Assembly (NCBI GenBank): GCA_905235745.1 | Contig: CAJOMN010000004.1 | Coordinates: 1-64,000, forward strand | From: an uncultured Lachnospiraceae bacterium | GTDB lineage: Bacteria > Bacillota > Clostridia > Lachnospirales > Lachnospiraceae | Reading direction: 5' to 3' | DNA length: 64,000 nt | Translations under genes and position numbers: made by a program | Part shown: in pieces, positions 54,538-64,000 of the stretch | How the letters are laid out: the number at the start of each line of letters is the position of its first letter | Position numbering within the stretch: the first letter of the stretch is position 1 | Notes under the pieces: model-generated | Told to the model about the DNA's origin: nothing | Database searches by the model: none | Seen by the model: the letters and a program-made list of their open reading frames with translations, nothing else

Positions 54538-57312
54538 TCAATCTTCTTCCGACAGATAGTGTTTGATATATTCGATAACGCTTTCGTATTCCCCTATGAA
54601 CCCGTCCAGGTCATCCATGATAAATCCGGCATCTCCCCCTTTGGCGGCAAACTCATGCTTTCTGGCGTGTTCGGAAAGCGACGCCGCGTCTATCCCTGCC
54701 ATTGACCCCTTTATCCCGTGAGCTTCTATGGCGTAGCGTTTCAGGTCGCCGGCTTCGGCAAGCTCGCGAAGAAGCGGGATCTTAACCGCGCTCTCCTTAA
54801 CGACTTCTTCGAGGATGAGAGCTACCGTATCAGCTTTGTTATCGACTCTTGCATAGAACTTTGTAAAGTCGATCGGCCCATCCGTATCTGCCTTGGGCAT
54901 AACCTGTTTCGGGGCAGGAGCCGGGGCATCGTCGTTACGTGCATAGGTTCTCTTTGCGGGCTTGTACATGACTTTTTCTTCCGGAAGGTACTTGCGGATC
55001 ATTTTGAGAAGTCGCTTCGAATCCACCGGCTTACTCAGGTAATTGTCGAAACCCTCCGCCTCATACTGGCTGCGGCTTCCCATAATGGCGTTTGCGGTAA
55101 GGATTATCTCCGGTGTTGCCGCATTCAGGCTTCCCGCTTCCGACCTTATCATATGCATTGTCTGTATCCCGTCGGGATCCGGCATCATATGATCCATCAG
55201 TATTACATCGTATTTATTGAGCCTGCACAGCCGCAGAGCCTCTTGCCCTCCCGATGCAACATCAAGTGTCGCGCATGTTTCTTTGAGGAACTGCTGTACA
55301 ACGACCTGATTCGATACATTGTCGTCAACTTCAAGTATCCTTGCCTCCGGAGCGATATAATTCGGATCTATTCCCTCAAGATCATCCTCTCCGGCATTAT
55401 TTAATATATTGTTTCCGTTATATTCCTTACCGGTGCTTCGTCCCTGCGGTATCCTTACCGAGAAGGTGCTTCCCTTTCCGTAAGTACTGTCTACCGAAAT
55501 GCTCCCGTCCATCTTGTCGACAAGCCCTTTGACTATCGACAGCCCCAGACCGGTGCCCTGGATACTCTGATTCCTTCCGGGCTCCAGTCTCAGGAACGGA
55601 TCAAAGATACCGTCTATATCCTCTTTTTTGATGCCTATGCCGGTATCGCTGACATAAAAGCACAGTTCATATCCGCTTCCCTTTTCGAAGCATTCCCCGG
55701 TAAAGGTCACGCTTCCTTCTTCCGTGTATTTGACCGCGTTACTGATCAGATTCACGATTATCTGCACGATCCTCTTCTCATCACCATACAGTTTGTCAGG
55801 GAGATTGCGCGGCTTGCCTATCCTGCTCCGAAGTCCCTTCTCGTCTGCAAGCGAGACGAGCATATCCGCCGCATCATCGAACATCTTACCCGGGTCATAA
55901 TCCGCACAGATGATCTCCTCCATATCGTTCCCTATCTTGGAAACATCAAGTATATCATTGATGAGCGAGAGCAGAAGGTCGCCCGATTTGCCGATTATTT
56001 CGGCATATTCCCGGATATCGGGATCATTGCATTCCCGAAGTATCATCTCATTCATGCCGAGGATGGAATTGATCGGTGTTCTGATCTCATGCGACATACT
56101 CGCCAGAAACTGCGTCTTGGCTGCTCCCTCTTCGTTGGCGCGATCCCTTTCTACCTGTATCTGCCTTATCTCCTTGATCTGCTGGGCGATCGCAAACGCA
56201 AGCAGCACATACAGTCCGATGACTACCACTCCGCCCTCAATACGGATCGCGTCAAGGTTAATAAGCACTATCTCCACGATCGCCAGTATCATAAATACCA
56301 GAAAACCATAGGCAACGGGCTTGTAATCTCCGACATTTCCTTTGACGATATCATAAACCGTCACCGAAAAGCATATGATGATCGCGATCGCTATGTTGAG
56401 ATCAATGTACGGTAATCCCTTTGAAAAATTGAGTATATGTGACAGATGAAGTCCGGCGAATACGATCAGACTCAGGATTTCATATACCGAGACGGCAATA
56501 TAGCACTTTTCGTACCGGTAATCCTGTATCGCATCCAGATATCCGATAAACGGAAGTGCTATGCACAATGTAGACATATAGGACATGAAGCCGTCGATAA
56601 ACTGCGTTCTGAACACGAACTGGAATACATACGAGTTGGTCACTATCCATGAACCGGCTATAAATGTACCGATCGCCATCTTGGTCAGCTTGATCTCGAA
56701 GCTGTACAGGAATCTTAATACTACTCCGACCGCCACAAGAGCAAATGAAGCGATAAGAAGCGCGAATGCAAATGCGAACTGAAACGGACCGTTCTTCGTC
56801 TCAAGGAACCGGACAACATCATACTTATTGCCTACCGCAGCGTTCATCATCCATCCGCTGAAGTCTCTGCCTTCCACGATGAAGCTGATCGTACTCCCGG
56901 CATCTTCCGGCTCGAGCGGAATGATAAAGTAGGATGTCTTGGCAGGACCGCCTATTACCGGCGCCTCTTCCCTTGTCCATTTTTTCACAACATTACCGTC
57001 TATCTCGACCGTAAAATCAGACTTGGTAAGGAAAGCGATCACTGCGCCGTCGGGAACCGCATCAGGCATTACCGACCGGAATATAAATACATCCCTGCCA
57101 TCTGTGTCTACCCTTAACGGCGTAGTTATGTCCGTCTCTTTGTCAAGCTCATCAACATATGTCCACTGCGTGATCTCGCAAACCTCGTCTGCCGGAAACA
57201 GCGGCGAACGGGCGGACACTATATAATACGCCGCATAAGTGACTGCTGCCAGGAAAACTACGGCAGCAAAAGCATATAATATTTTTCTGAGACCTGCTGC
57301 AATAGAACCCAT
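54538..57312 (-). CDS. Hybrid histidine kinase with receiver and Hpt domains
   Basis: Membrane sensor kinase of 924 aa. One N-terminal helix, an extracellular region of about 150 residues, then seven predicted helices (about 175-370) in the manner of 7TM-DISM sensors. Cytoplasmic part: His-box FLASMSHEIRTPINSIL, N-box NLISNAVKY, G-boxes DTGIGI and GTGLGLSI, a receiver with Asp in VILMDHMMPDPDG, and a C-terminal Hpt with HGIKGSMAGIDA. A full phosphorelay in one chain. ATG at 57312, two bases after the channel gene stop, behind GGGAG. Confidence 0.92.
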   Translation of the reverse strand: MGSIAAGLRKILYAFAAVVFLAAVTYAAYYIVSARSPLFPADEVCEITQWTYVDELDKETDITTPLRVDTDGRDVFIFRSVMPDAVPDGAVIAFLTKSDFTVEIDGNVVKKWTREEAPVIGGPAKTSYFIIPLEPEDAGSTISFIVEGRDFSGWMMNAAVGNKYDVVRFLETKNGPFQFAFAFALLIASFALVAVGVVLRFLYSFEIKLTKMAIGTFIAGSWIVTNSYVFQFVFRTQFIDGFMSYMSTLCIALPFIGYLDAIQDYRYEKCYIAVSVYEILSLIVFAGLHLSHILNFSKGLPYIDLNIAIAIIICFSVTVYDIVKGNVGDYKPVAYGFLVFMILAIVEIVLINLDAIRIEGGVVVIGLYVLLAFAIAQQIKEIRQIQVERDRANEEGAAKTQFLASMSHEIRTPINSILGMNEMILRECNDPDIREYAEIIGKSGDLLLSLINDILDVSKIGNDMEEIICADYDPGKMFDDAADMLVSLADEKGLRSRIGKPRNLPDKLYGDEKRIVQIIVNLISNAVKYTEEGSVTFTGECFEKGSGYELCFYVSDTGIGIKKEDIDGIFDPFLRLEPGRNQSIQGTGLGLSIVKGLVDKMDGSISVDSTYGKGSTFSVRIPQGRSTGKEYNGNNILNNAGEDDLEGIDPNYIAPEARILEVDDNVSNQVVVQQFLKETCATLDVASGGQEALRLCRLNKYDVILMDHMMPDPDGIQTMHMIRSEAGSLNAATPEIILTANAIMGSRSQYEAEGFDNYLSKPVDSKRLLKMIRKYLPEEKVMYKPAKRTYARNDDAPAPAPKQVMPKADTDGPIDFTKFYARVDNKADTVALILEEVVKESAVKIPLLRELAEAGDLKRYAIEAHGIKGSMAGIDAASLSEHARKHEFAAKGGDAGFIMDDLDGFIGEYESVIEYIKHYLSEED

Positions 57313-57314
57313 TA

Positions 57315-58520
57315 TCAATCTCCCGACATATTCTGTCCGAGAAGCACAAGAACATCCCCGCAAATGATGACGCTGTCAGGTGCGGGTATGATCTGACCAT
57401 TATCCCTTTTTATGAGAATACACTCCGCATTGAGATGCTTTTCAAATTCGGCAACTGCTGCATTGCACCATTCGCTCTTACTGCCTATCGTAACTTCCTC
57501 TATCGCAACGTCTCCGTTATCCGACAGTGAGCCTACGATAACGCGGTCTCCTTCACGAAGGTCTTCGCCCTCGGATGCCGTAATGACTCTGCTCCCCCGC
57601 AGTACGGCAAGGAGATTCATGCCTTCCGGAAGCGGCAGCCCGGATACATTCCGGTGCAGCCATTCGTGTTTTGCTGTTATAACGACCGTAATAAATCCTA
57701 TCGGATATTCGTCGCTCGTTCCCTCTATATCTTTGATCCTCGTATACTGCTGCACAAATCCCGCGCTTATAATACCGGTAGGTATCGCAACTATCCCGAC
57801 TCCGAGGAACGCGAGGATTATCCCGACAATTCTTCCGGCGTCGGTTATCGGATAGATATCACCGTATCCGACAGTCAGAAGCGTTGAAACCGCCCACCAT
57901 ATGCCGGAAAACGCATTCTGGAATACATCAGGCTGCGCGGCATGTTCTATATCATACATTATCAGTGAGGCACCGATAACAAGCATCACCATGATAAACA
58001 GCGCAGATATGATCTGGTTCTTCTTTTCTCTCAGTACGTCGCTGATAACATTGAACGCATCATAATATCTGTTGATACGAAACAGCCTGAATATACGGAC
58101 TACACGCAGCATACGGAACGCCACCGCACCCTGCGGGACTATGCTTGCGGTAAAGAGAACCGACAGCCAGTATGGAAGAAAAGACGCAAGATCGATTATC
58201 CCGCCAAGGGATAACACAAATGCCAGAACCGCCTTTGCATATGAATGCTCCCGCGGATACTCATAATCCGCCGTTATAATGCGCAGAATATACTCGACCG
58301 TAAAGATGATCACCGTGACCAGTTCGATAACGGACAGGGGATGAATGTATTTCGCGGATGCATCGAAAGTCTCAAAAAATATGATAAACAGATTCACCAG
58401 AATAGACAGGGCGATGAGAATGTCAAACGCCCGGCTTGGCACATCCTCCGTATTGCCTATCCTGATGATCGAATAAATGCGTTCTCTCGTAAGACCGCGC
58501 CTCGTGTCATTCAAGTTCAA
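57315..58520 (-). CDS. Voltage-gated-type potassium channel with RCK C-domain
   Basis: Membrane channel of 401 aa. Six helices; S4 carries regularly spaced Arg (LRVVRIFRLFRINRYY) and the pore holds the K+ filter TVGYGDIYP. The C-terminal half contains two small domains, the last resembling TrkA-C (ECILIKRDNGQIIPAPDSVI). Start codon is unclear: TTG at 58520 or TTG at 58514, both after GGGAG; the gene overlaps the upstream ABC gene by about 14 bases. Confidence 0.9.
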   Translation of the reverse strand: MNLNDTRRGLTRERIYSIIRIGNTEDVPSRAFDILIALSILVNLFIIFFETFDASAKYIHPLSVIELVTVIIFTVEYILRIITADYEYPREHSYAKAVLAFVLSLGGIIDLASFLPYWLSVLFTASIVPQGAVAFRMLRVVRIFRLFRINRYYDAFNVISDVLREKKNQIISALFIMVMLVIGASLIMYDIEHAAQPDVFQNAFSGIWWAVSTLLTVGYGDIYPITDAGRIVGIILAFLGVGIVAIPTGIISAGFVQQYTRIKDIEGTSDEYPIGFITVVITAKHEWLHRNVSGLPLPEGMNLLAVLRGSRVITASEGEDLREGDRVIVGSLSDNGDVAIEEVTIGSKSEWCNAAVAEFEKHLNAECILIKRDNGQIIPAPDSVIICGDVLVLLGQNMSGD

Positions 58521-60441
58521 ATGCTCCCGTGTAAAGGTTGTAATACTGTCCTCTTGCCGCGATCAGCTCGTCATGATCTCCGCGCTCGATTATATGACCG
58601 TGATCAAGCACTATTATAACATCTGAATTCTTGACAGTCGACAGCCTGTGTGCGATAACGAATGTCGTCCTTCCCTTCATGAGCGCATCCATACCGCGCG
58701 CCACAATTGCTTCGGTTCTCGTATCTATCGAACTGGTCGCCTCGTCAAGTATCATCACCGGAGGATCTGCGACTGCCGCCCTCGCGATCGACAGGAGCTG
58801 ACGCTGTCCCTGCGAAAGATTGGATGCGTTACCCGTTATCACCGTATCGTATCCGTCCGGCAGATGGGTGATGAATGAATCCGCACCCGCAAGCTTCGCC
58901 GCCGCTATACATTCCTTGTCTGTCGCCGTAAGCCGCCCGTAACGGATATTGTCCATAACCGTTCCGGTAAACAGGTTCGTATCCTGCAGCACTATACCCA
59001 CGGCATGCCTTAAGTCCTTCTTGCATATCTTGTTGATATTGATACCGTCGTATCTGATCTTGCCGTCTTCTATATCATAAAACCTGTTCAGCAGATTCGT
59101 GATCGTCGTCTTGCCCGCACCGGTCGCGCCGACGAAGGCTATCTTCTGACCGGGCTTCGCATAGAGCGATATGTCAAACAGCACCTGTTTGGTCTCATTG
59201 TAGGAAAAATCAACACCGTCAAGCACTATGTCCCCGCACAGCCTCGTATATGTAACAGTGCCCTGTTCCCTGTGCGGGTGCTTCCATGCCCACATCCTGG
59301 TATTATCCTGCGTTTCCGCAAGTTCCCCGTCCTTCTCGTACACATTGACAAGATGAACATATCCGTCGTCGCTTTCGGGCTCCTCATCCATTACCCTGTA
59401 GATCCTCTCGCAGCCCGCAAGACCCGAGACTATGGCATTTATCTGGTTGGATACCTGGCCTACCTGTCCGCAGAACATCCTCGTCATACTCAGGAACGGA
59501 ACAACAAGGCTGACCGAGAACGGCAGACCTCCTATCCCGATATTGCGTATGCCGGCCGATACGAATACACCGCCGGATATACCTACGATGACATAGAGAA
59601 TGTTACCCATATTGTTAAGGACAGGTCCCAGGGTATTGGCGTATTTGTTGGCGCGTGATGATACGCGGAACAGTTCGTCGTTCAGCTTCTCAAAATCCTC
59701 GCGGCATTCATTCTCATGGCAGAACACCTTGACTACCTTGGCACCGCTTATAGTCTCCTGTATATAGCCTTCCTCCTTGCCCAGCGCCTGCTGCTGCTTG
59801 AAGAAGAACCTCGCGCTTCCTCCGCCTATAAGCCTCGTAACAACGACCATGAGCGCAACCCCGGCAAGTACGACCGCTGTCATGTATACACTGTAATAGA
59901 GCATTATGCTGATAACGGTCACGATCATTATGGAAGTATTGAGCATCTGGGGAAAGCTCTGCGACACCATCTGGCGCAGCGCATCGATGTCGTTTGTATA
60001 AAGGCTCATCGTATCCCCTACGGGCCTGCGGTCAAAAAACTTTATCGGAAGCGTCTCCATCCGGTTAAAGAGCTTGACCCTCATCTTCTTGAGCGTTCCC
60101 TGCGTGATCGTCGCCATCATCTGATTGTACGCGATCGTCGCCGCGAGCGACACGACATACATCACTATCAGTATCGTAATGTACCGGAATATCTCGCCCC
60201 TTGCGCCTGCCCAGTCTCCGCTTCCGAATGACCTTTCAATGACAGCGATTATCCTCTGCTGGAATACAGACGGCATCGAAGATATAACCGAAGCCGTTAT
60301 TATGCATACAATGGTCACCGGCAGCAATACGGGATGAAATGAAATAAAATCCCTGATGACCCTTTTAATTATTCCCTTTGAAAGCTTTTCTCCAGGAGCA
60401 AGCCCGGGGCCTCTCCTTCTCGGTCCTCCGTTACCCGGCAT
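58507..60441 (-). CDS. ABC exporter half-transporter, catalytically complete NBD
   Basis: Transmembrane domain (six helices) plus nucleotide-binding domain, 644 aa. NBD motifs are canonical: Walker A GATGAGKTT, signature LSQGQRQ, Walker B VMILDEATSSID with catalytic Glu, switch His in IAHRLST. An unusual insert of about 70 residues (EPESDDGYVHLVNVYEKDGE onwards) separates the two domains. AGAGAGGTGATTACG precedes ATG at 60441. Partners with the next gene upstream as a heterodimer. Confidence 0.94.
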   Translation of the reverse strand: MPGNGGPRRRGPGLAPGEKLSKGIIKRVIRDFISFHPVLLPVTIVCIITASVISSMPSVFQQRIIAVIERSFGSGDWAGARGEIFRYITILIVMYVVSLAATIAYNQMMATITQGTLKKMRVKLFNRMETLPIKFFDRRPVGDTMSLYTNDIDALRQMVSQSFPQMLNTSIMIVTVISIMLYYSVYMTAVVLAGVALMVVVTRLIGGGSARFFFKQQQALGKEEGYIQETISGAKVVKVFCHENECREDFEKLNDELFRVSSRANKYANTLGPVLNNMGNILYVIVGISGGVFVSAGIRNIGIGGLPFSVSLVVPFLSMTRMFCGQVGQVSNQINAIVSGLAGCERIYRVMDEEPESDDGYVHLVNVYEKDGELAETQDNTRMWAWKHPHREQGTVTYTRLCGDIVLDGVDFSYNETKQVLFDISLYAKPGQKIAFVGATGAGKTTITNLLNRFYDIEDGKIRYDGININKICKKDLRHAVGIVLQDTNLFTGTVMDNIRYGRLTATDKECIAAAKLAGADSFITHLPDGYDTVITGNASNLSQGQRQLLSIARAAVADPPVMILDEATSSIDTRTEAIVARGMDALMKGRTTFVIAHRLSTVKNSDVIIVLDHGHIIERGDHDELIAARGQYYNLYTGAFELE

Positions 60442-60526
60442 CGTAATCACCTCTCTTATTATGCGATCTGGTCCCACTTGCGAGACCTGACGCCCGCATG
60501 AGACAAGTATGTATCCCCTGCTTCTC

Positions 60527-62275
60527 TTAGGAAGCGGGGGTCATCTTCGTCTGGGATGTATATATGTCACGATAAATATCACTGTTATTTAACAGTTCCT
60601 CATGGTTTCCGACTGCGGCTATCCGTCCATCGTCTATTACGATTATCTTGTCCGCATCCTCAACCGACGCTGTACGCTGCGCGATTATTATCTTGGTAGT
60701 TTCCGGAATGTATTCGCGCATACCTTTGCGGATGATCGCATCGGTCCTGGTATCGACCGCGCTTGTGGAATCGTCGAATATGATTATCTTCGGCTTCTTG
60801 AGAAGCGCTCTTGCTATACACAGTCTCTGCTTCTGTCCGCCGGAGATATTGGCTCCGCCGTGGTCTATACGGTATTCGTAGCCTTCCTCACGCGACTCGA
60901 TGAACTCATCGGCGCACGATAAGCGGCACGCTTCCCTTATCTCCTCCGGCGTGGCGTCGGGATTGCCCCAGCGGAGGTTTTCTTCTATCGTTCCTTCAAA
61001 CAGTACGTTCTTCTGCAGCACCATCGCAACGCTGTTCCGAAGCGCCGCAAGGTCATACTCCTTAACGTTGATCCCACCGACGATGACCTCGCCGCTCTTT
61101 GCGTCATACAGTCTCGGAATGAGCTGTACAAGGGATGATTTTCCGCTTCCGGTCGAGCCTATGATGCCGACCGTCTCGCCCGATCCGATACTGAGGCTGA
61201 TATCATGCAGCACGTCATTATCCGGATTGTCCGCATAGGAATAGCATACGTTCCTGAACTCTATCGAGCCGTCTGCCACGTTTTCTATCGCTGTCTCGGG
61301 GTCCGGGCTTACGATATTCGGAACCGCATCAAGTACCTCCACTATTCTAACCGCCGATTCTGACGCAAGCGTTATCATCACGAATATCATCGATATCATC
61401 ATCAGCGACGACAGTATCATGAAGCTGTATGTGAGCATCGCGGATATCTGTCCGACATCAAAATCCATGCCCATTGTAGTGATCGTCACATATGAGCCGT
61501 AGGACAGCACGAACACCATTACGACATACAGGCAGAACTGCATGACCGGCGCATTCCATGCGAGGATCTTTTCCGCTTTCGTAAAATCGCGCCGCACTTC
61601 CTCCGCTGCCGTATCGAACTTGCTCTTCTCGTAATCCTCCCTGACAAATGATTTTACAACCCTCATTCCGACGATATTCTCTTCAACCGATTCGTTGAGC
61701 CGGTCGTATTTCTTGAATATCCTGCGAAACAGCGGCATCGCGCGCGAAGCGACGAAGAACAGCGTTCCGCCGAGTATCGGAACTACAACAACGAATATCC
61801 ACGCCAGCCTTCCTCCGAGCCTGAATGCCATGATAAATGCAAATATCATCATGAAGGGCGCTCTTATGGCGATCCTCGTCAGCATCATAAAAGCATTCTG
61901 GACGTTTGTGACATCAGTCGTCATCCTCGTCACAAGCGAACTCGTCGAAAACGTGTCTATATTGTCAAACGAAAAATCATTGACGGCGTTATACAGATCC
62001 GCCCGAAGGTTCTTGCCAAATCCGCAGCTTGCAGTTGCGCATGTCATTCCGGCAAGCACACCGAATGTCAGGCTGCCTATGGCCATGACAGCCAGTATAC
62101 CTCCAAAGCTTGTTATCTCCGATACTGTCGCGCCGTCCTTGATCCTGTTGACAAGTTCGGCGATATAAAACGGAATGGTACACTCCAGTATTACCTCTCC
62201 AAGCACGAGCAGCGGTGTTGCTATCGTGCTCGGAAGATACTGCCGGATCGACCTCAGCAGTTTCCTTAATACCAT
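60527..62275 (-). CDS. ABC exporter half-transporter, degenerate NBD
   Basis: Six membrane helices plus NBD, 582 aa. Walker A GSTGSGKSS and signature ISGGQKQR are normal, but Walker B reads IIIFDDSTSAVD (Asp for catalytic Glu) and the switch residue is Gln (IAQRTASVED). This is the expected degenerate partner of heterodimeric exporters such as TM287/288 or BmrCD. AAGGAGGAG precedes the ATG. 85 bases separate it from the complete half-transporter. Confidence 0.94.
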   Translation of the reverse strand: MVLRKLLRSIRQYLPSTIATPLLVLGEVILECTIPFYIAELVNRIKDGATVSEITSFGGILAVMAIGSLTFGVLAGMTCATASCGFGKNLRADLYNAVNDFSFDNIDTFSTSSLVTRMTTDVTNVQNAFMMLTRIAIRAPFMMIFAFIMAFRLGGRLAWIFVVVVPILGGTLFFVASRAMPLFRRIFKKYDRLNESVEENIVGMRVVKSFVREDYEKSKFDTAAEEVRRDFTKAEKILAWNAPVMQFCLYVVMVFVLSYGSYVTITTMGMDFDVGQISAMLTYSFMILSSLMMISMIFVMITLASESAVRIVEVLDAVPNIVSPDPETAIENVADGSIEFRNVCYSYADNPDNDVLHDISLSIGSGETVGIIGSTGSGKSSLVQLIPRLYDAKSGEVIVGGINVKEYDLAALRNSVAMVLQKNVLFEGTIEENLRWGNPDATPEEIREACRLSCADEFIESREEGYEYRIDHGGANISGGQKQRLCIARALLKKPKIIIFDDSTSAVDTRTDAIIRKGMREYIPETTKIIIAQRTASVEDADKIIVIDDGRIAAVGNHEELLNNSDIYRDIYTSQTKMTPAS

Positions 62276-62285
62276 TTGCTCCTCC

Positions 62286-63353
62286 TTACTCCATCTTTAA
62301 CAGTTTCGCGGCCTGGTCGGCGGCGATACAAGAATCTATGATCTCCTGTATGTCACCGTTCATGACCTTGTCGAGCTTGTATAATGTAAGACCGATCCTG
62401 TGATCGGTAACTCTTCCCTGCGGAAAATTGTATGTCCTGATCTTTTCGGAACGGTCTCCTGTTCCGATCTGGCTCTTACGAAGCTCCGCTTCCGCATCAT
62501 GCGCTTTCTGCTGCTCTATATCGTACAGCTTCGCGCGAAGCAGTGCAAAGGCCTTTGCCTTGTTCTGAAGCTGTGATTTTTCGGTCTGGGAATATATGAC
62601 TATTCCTGTCGGATAGTGTGTCAGCCTCACCGCGGAATCGGTCGTATTGACGCACTGTCCGCCGTTTCCCGATGCCCTCATGACATCGATCCTGATGTCC
62701 TTCTCGTCGATAACGACATCGACCTCCTCAGCCTCGGGCATTACCGCGACGGATATCGTGGACGTATGTATCCTGCCGCCGCTCTCGGTCTCGGGAACAC
62801 GCTGCACACGGTGGACGCCGCTTTCATATTTCATAACGGAATAAGCGCCCTGCCCGGTTATCATGAATGTAACGGACTTCATGCCTCCTATCCCGGTCTC
62901 GTCCGCCTCGATCGTTTCCACGCGCCAGCCCCGGTTCTCGGCATAATGTACATACATTCTGTATATTTCCGCCGCAAAGAGCGCAGCCTCGTCACCGCCC
63001 GCTCCGGCACGGATCTCGACGATAACGTTCTTGTCGTCGTTCGGATCCTTCGGGAGCAGCAGTATCCTGAGCTTTTCTTCAAGCTTTGCCGCCTTGTCCT
63101 TCGCGGATGCAAGCTCGTCCTTGAGCATCTCGCGCATCTCCTCGTCGGATTCGGCATCAAGCATCTCCAGGCTGTCATCTATGTCCTGTCTGCTCTTCTT
63201 GTATTCGTTGTATGCCTCCACTATCGGGGCAAGGTCACTCTGCTCTTTCATAAGGCGCTTGAACCTGTCGGCATCCTCCGAAACATTCGGCTCCGCCAGC
63301 TCGCTCATGAGCTCCTCATACCTTATGAGCAGATCTTCGAGTTTGTCAAACAT
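62286..63353 (-). CDS. prfA: Peptide chain release factor 1
   Basis: Recognises UAA/UAG and releases nascent protein. 355 aa, the usual length. Seen: PSGNGGQ-type loop in [19 protein letters not shown], tRNA-mimic region [16 protein letters not shown] and the codon-recognition stretch near residue 185 ([19 protein letters not shown]). The Gln of GGQ is the PrmC methylation target. Follows prmC by 29 bases. Confidence 0.97.
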   Translation of the reverse strand: MFDKLEDLLIRYEELMSELAEPNVSEDADRFKRLMKEQSDLAPIVEAYNEYKKSRQDIDDSLEMLDAESDEEMREMLKDELASAKDKAAKLEEKLRILLLPKDPNDDKNVIVEIRAGAGGDEAALFAAEIYRMYVHYAENRGWRVETIEADETGIGGMKSVTFMITGQGAYSVMKYESGVHRVQRVPETESGGRIHTSTISVAVMPEAEEVDVVIDEKDIRIDVMRASGNGGQCVNTTDSAVRLTHYPTGIVIYSQTEKSQLQNKAKAFALLRAKLYDIEQQKAHDAEAELRKSQIGTGDRSEKIRTYNFPQGRVTDHRIGLTLYKLDKVMNGDIQEIIDSCIAADQAAKLLKME

Positions 63354-63382
63354 ATCTGAATCCTTCCGTATATTTCCGGTTC

Positions 63383-64000
63383 TTATCCGGCATTTACCGC
63401 CGTTATCACCCTGTCATTTCCTCCGTAGTCCTTTATGACGGATATATCCGTATATCCGGCATCCTGCAGTATCCGTGTCACATCCGCCGCCTGATCGTAT
63501 CCGATCTCGAAAAAGAGTCTGCCGTATCTCGCGAGATATTCTCCCGCACCCTTTGCAATCCTTCTGTAGAAGATAAGACCGTCTTCTCCGCCGTCAAGCG
63601 CCAGGCGCGGCTCATGATCCCGGACCTCCGGCATGAGTGTTTCGATATCCGCGCTCCTGATATATGGCGGATTGGAAATGATTACATCAAATCTCGACCC
63701 CGCGTCGAGCGCATCATACAGATCCCCTTCGAGAAATGAGACAGTTCCGCCGTTAAGGCCTCCCGTATCTTCAAGCATCCTCTGATTGATCCTTGCAACG
63801 GAAAGCGCGTCCGGGGATATATCTGTTCCGGTGCCGCGGCAGTTGTTCTTGTAATGCATCAGCGACAGGAGAAGGCATCCGCTTCCGGTGCACAGATCCA
63901 GTATATCCGCTCCATCGCCCGTATACCTCATCGCTTCTTCGACAAGACATTCACTGTCCTGGCGGGGGATCAGCACCTTATCGCTTACGGTAAAATCAAT
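63383..64000 (-). CDS. prmC: Release factor glutamine methyltransferase, 5' end beyond window
   Basis: Class I SAM methyltransferase that methylates the GGQ Gln of release factors. Seen: [18 protein letters not shown] (SAM motif I) and the catalytic [14 protein letters not shown]. The frame stays open to the window edge (preceding codons read IDFTVSDK), so about 80 N-terminal residues are missing here. Pairs with prfA in the same operon. Confidence 0.95.
   Translation of the reverse strand: MDFTVSDKVLIPRQDSECLVEEAMRYTGDGADILDLCTGSGCLLLSLMHYKNNCRGTGTDISPDALSVARINQRMLEDTGGLNGGTVSFLEGDLYDALDAGSRFDVIISNPPYIRSADIETLMPEVRDHEPRLALDGGEDGLIFYRRIAKGAGEYLARYGRLFFEIGYDQAADVTRILQDAGYTDISVIKDYGGNDRVITAVNAG

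Overview
The window looks like chromosomal DNA of an anaerobic, motile, Gram-positive Clostridia bacterium, most likely Lachnospiraceae. The evidence is a class III (oxygen-sensitive) ribonucleotide reductase, indolepyruvate:ferredoxin oxidoreductase, an [FeFe]-hydrogenase-type sensor, a SigI/RsgI pair, two chemoreceptors, a FliB-type flagellin methylase and strong AGGAGG ribosome binding sites. I see no rRNA, tRNA, CRISPR array, insertion sequence, prophage or conjugative module. No stretch over about 300 bases lacks a gene; the largest gaps are roughly 220-290 bases and carry promoters, repeats or structured leaders.

Layout. 1-3.3 kb: a secreted Ala-rich coiled-coil surface protein and a divergent XRE regulator. 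3.2-7.4 kb (minus): the iorA-iorB-paaK-ACT operon, converting aromatic 2-oxo acids to aryl-acetyl-CoA or aryl acids. 7.6-8.3 kb: a membrane-anchored lysozyme-like protein. 8.3-16.3 kb (minus): a nine-gene nucleotide operon pyrF-pyrE-DUF-M29 peptidase-purE-purM-purN-purD-zinc ribbon protein. 16.4-19.0 kb: nrdD with a fused thioredoxin domain, preceded by a textbook pair of NrdR boxes. 19-29 kb: envelope genes (TPR lipoprotein, TraX-like protein, alpha/beta-hydrolase, lgt, DUF3048 lipoprotein, SGNH plus MBOAT acyltransferase pair, signal peptidase I) and a carD-SGNH-fruK operon. 29.8-33.8 kb: a dCACHE chemoreceptor, an extended FliB with a predicted leaderless promoter, and a divergent double-glycine-leader peptide. 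33.8-39.3 kb: an AgcS symporter, endonuclease IV, a nuclease-helicase and an Hpt protein. 39.4-43.5 kb (minus): metF, a separate methionine-synthase activation protein, and metH behind a long structured leader.

43.8-46.8 kb (plus): a secreted MPEG-repeat protein, sigI, rsgI and a YgjP-like metalloprotease. 46.7-48.7 kb: a soluble sensory [FeFe]-hydrogenase/chemoreceptor fusion. 49-53.3 kb: two polytopic envelope proteins and a Sel1-like protein. 53.3-54.4 kb: a small membrane protein and a TetR regulator behind an exact 13-bp tandem array. 54.5-64 kb (minus): prmC-prfA-ABC-ABC-potassium channel-hybrid histidine kinase, ending in a strong terminator.

The least conventional items are the hydrogenase-chemoreceptor fusion, the SigI/RsgI locus with its disordered secreted neighbour, the metH leader element, the tetR repeat array, and the fliB/double-glycine-peptide pair. 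All functional statements come from reading motifs by eye; no database search was run.
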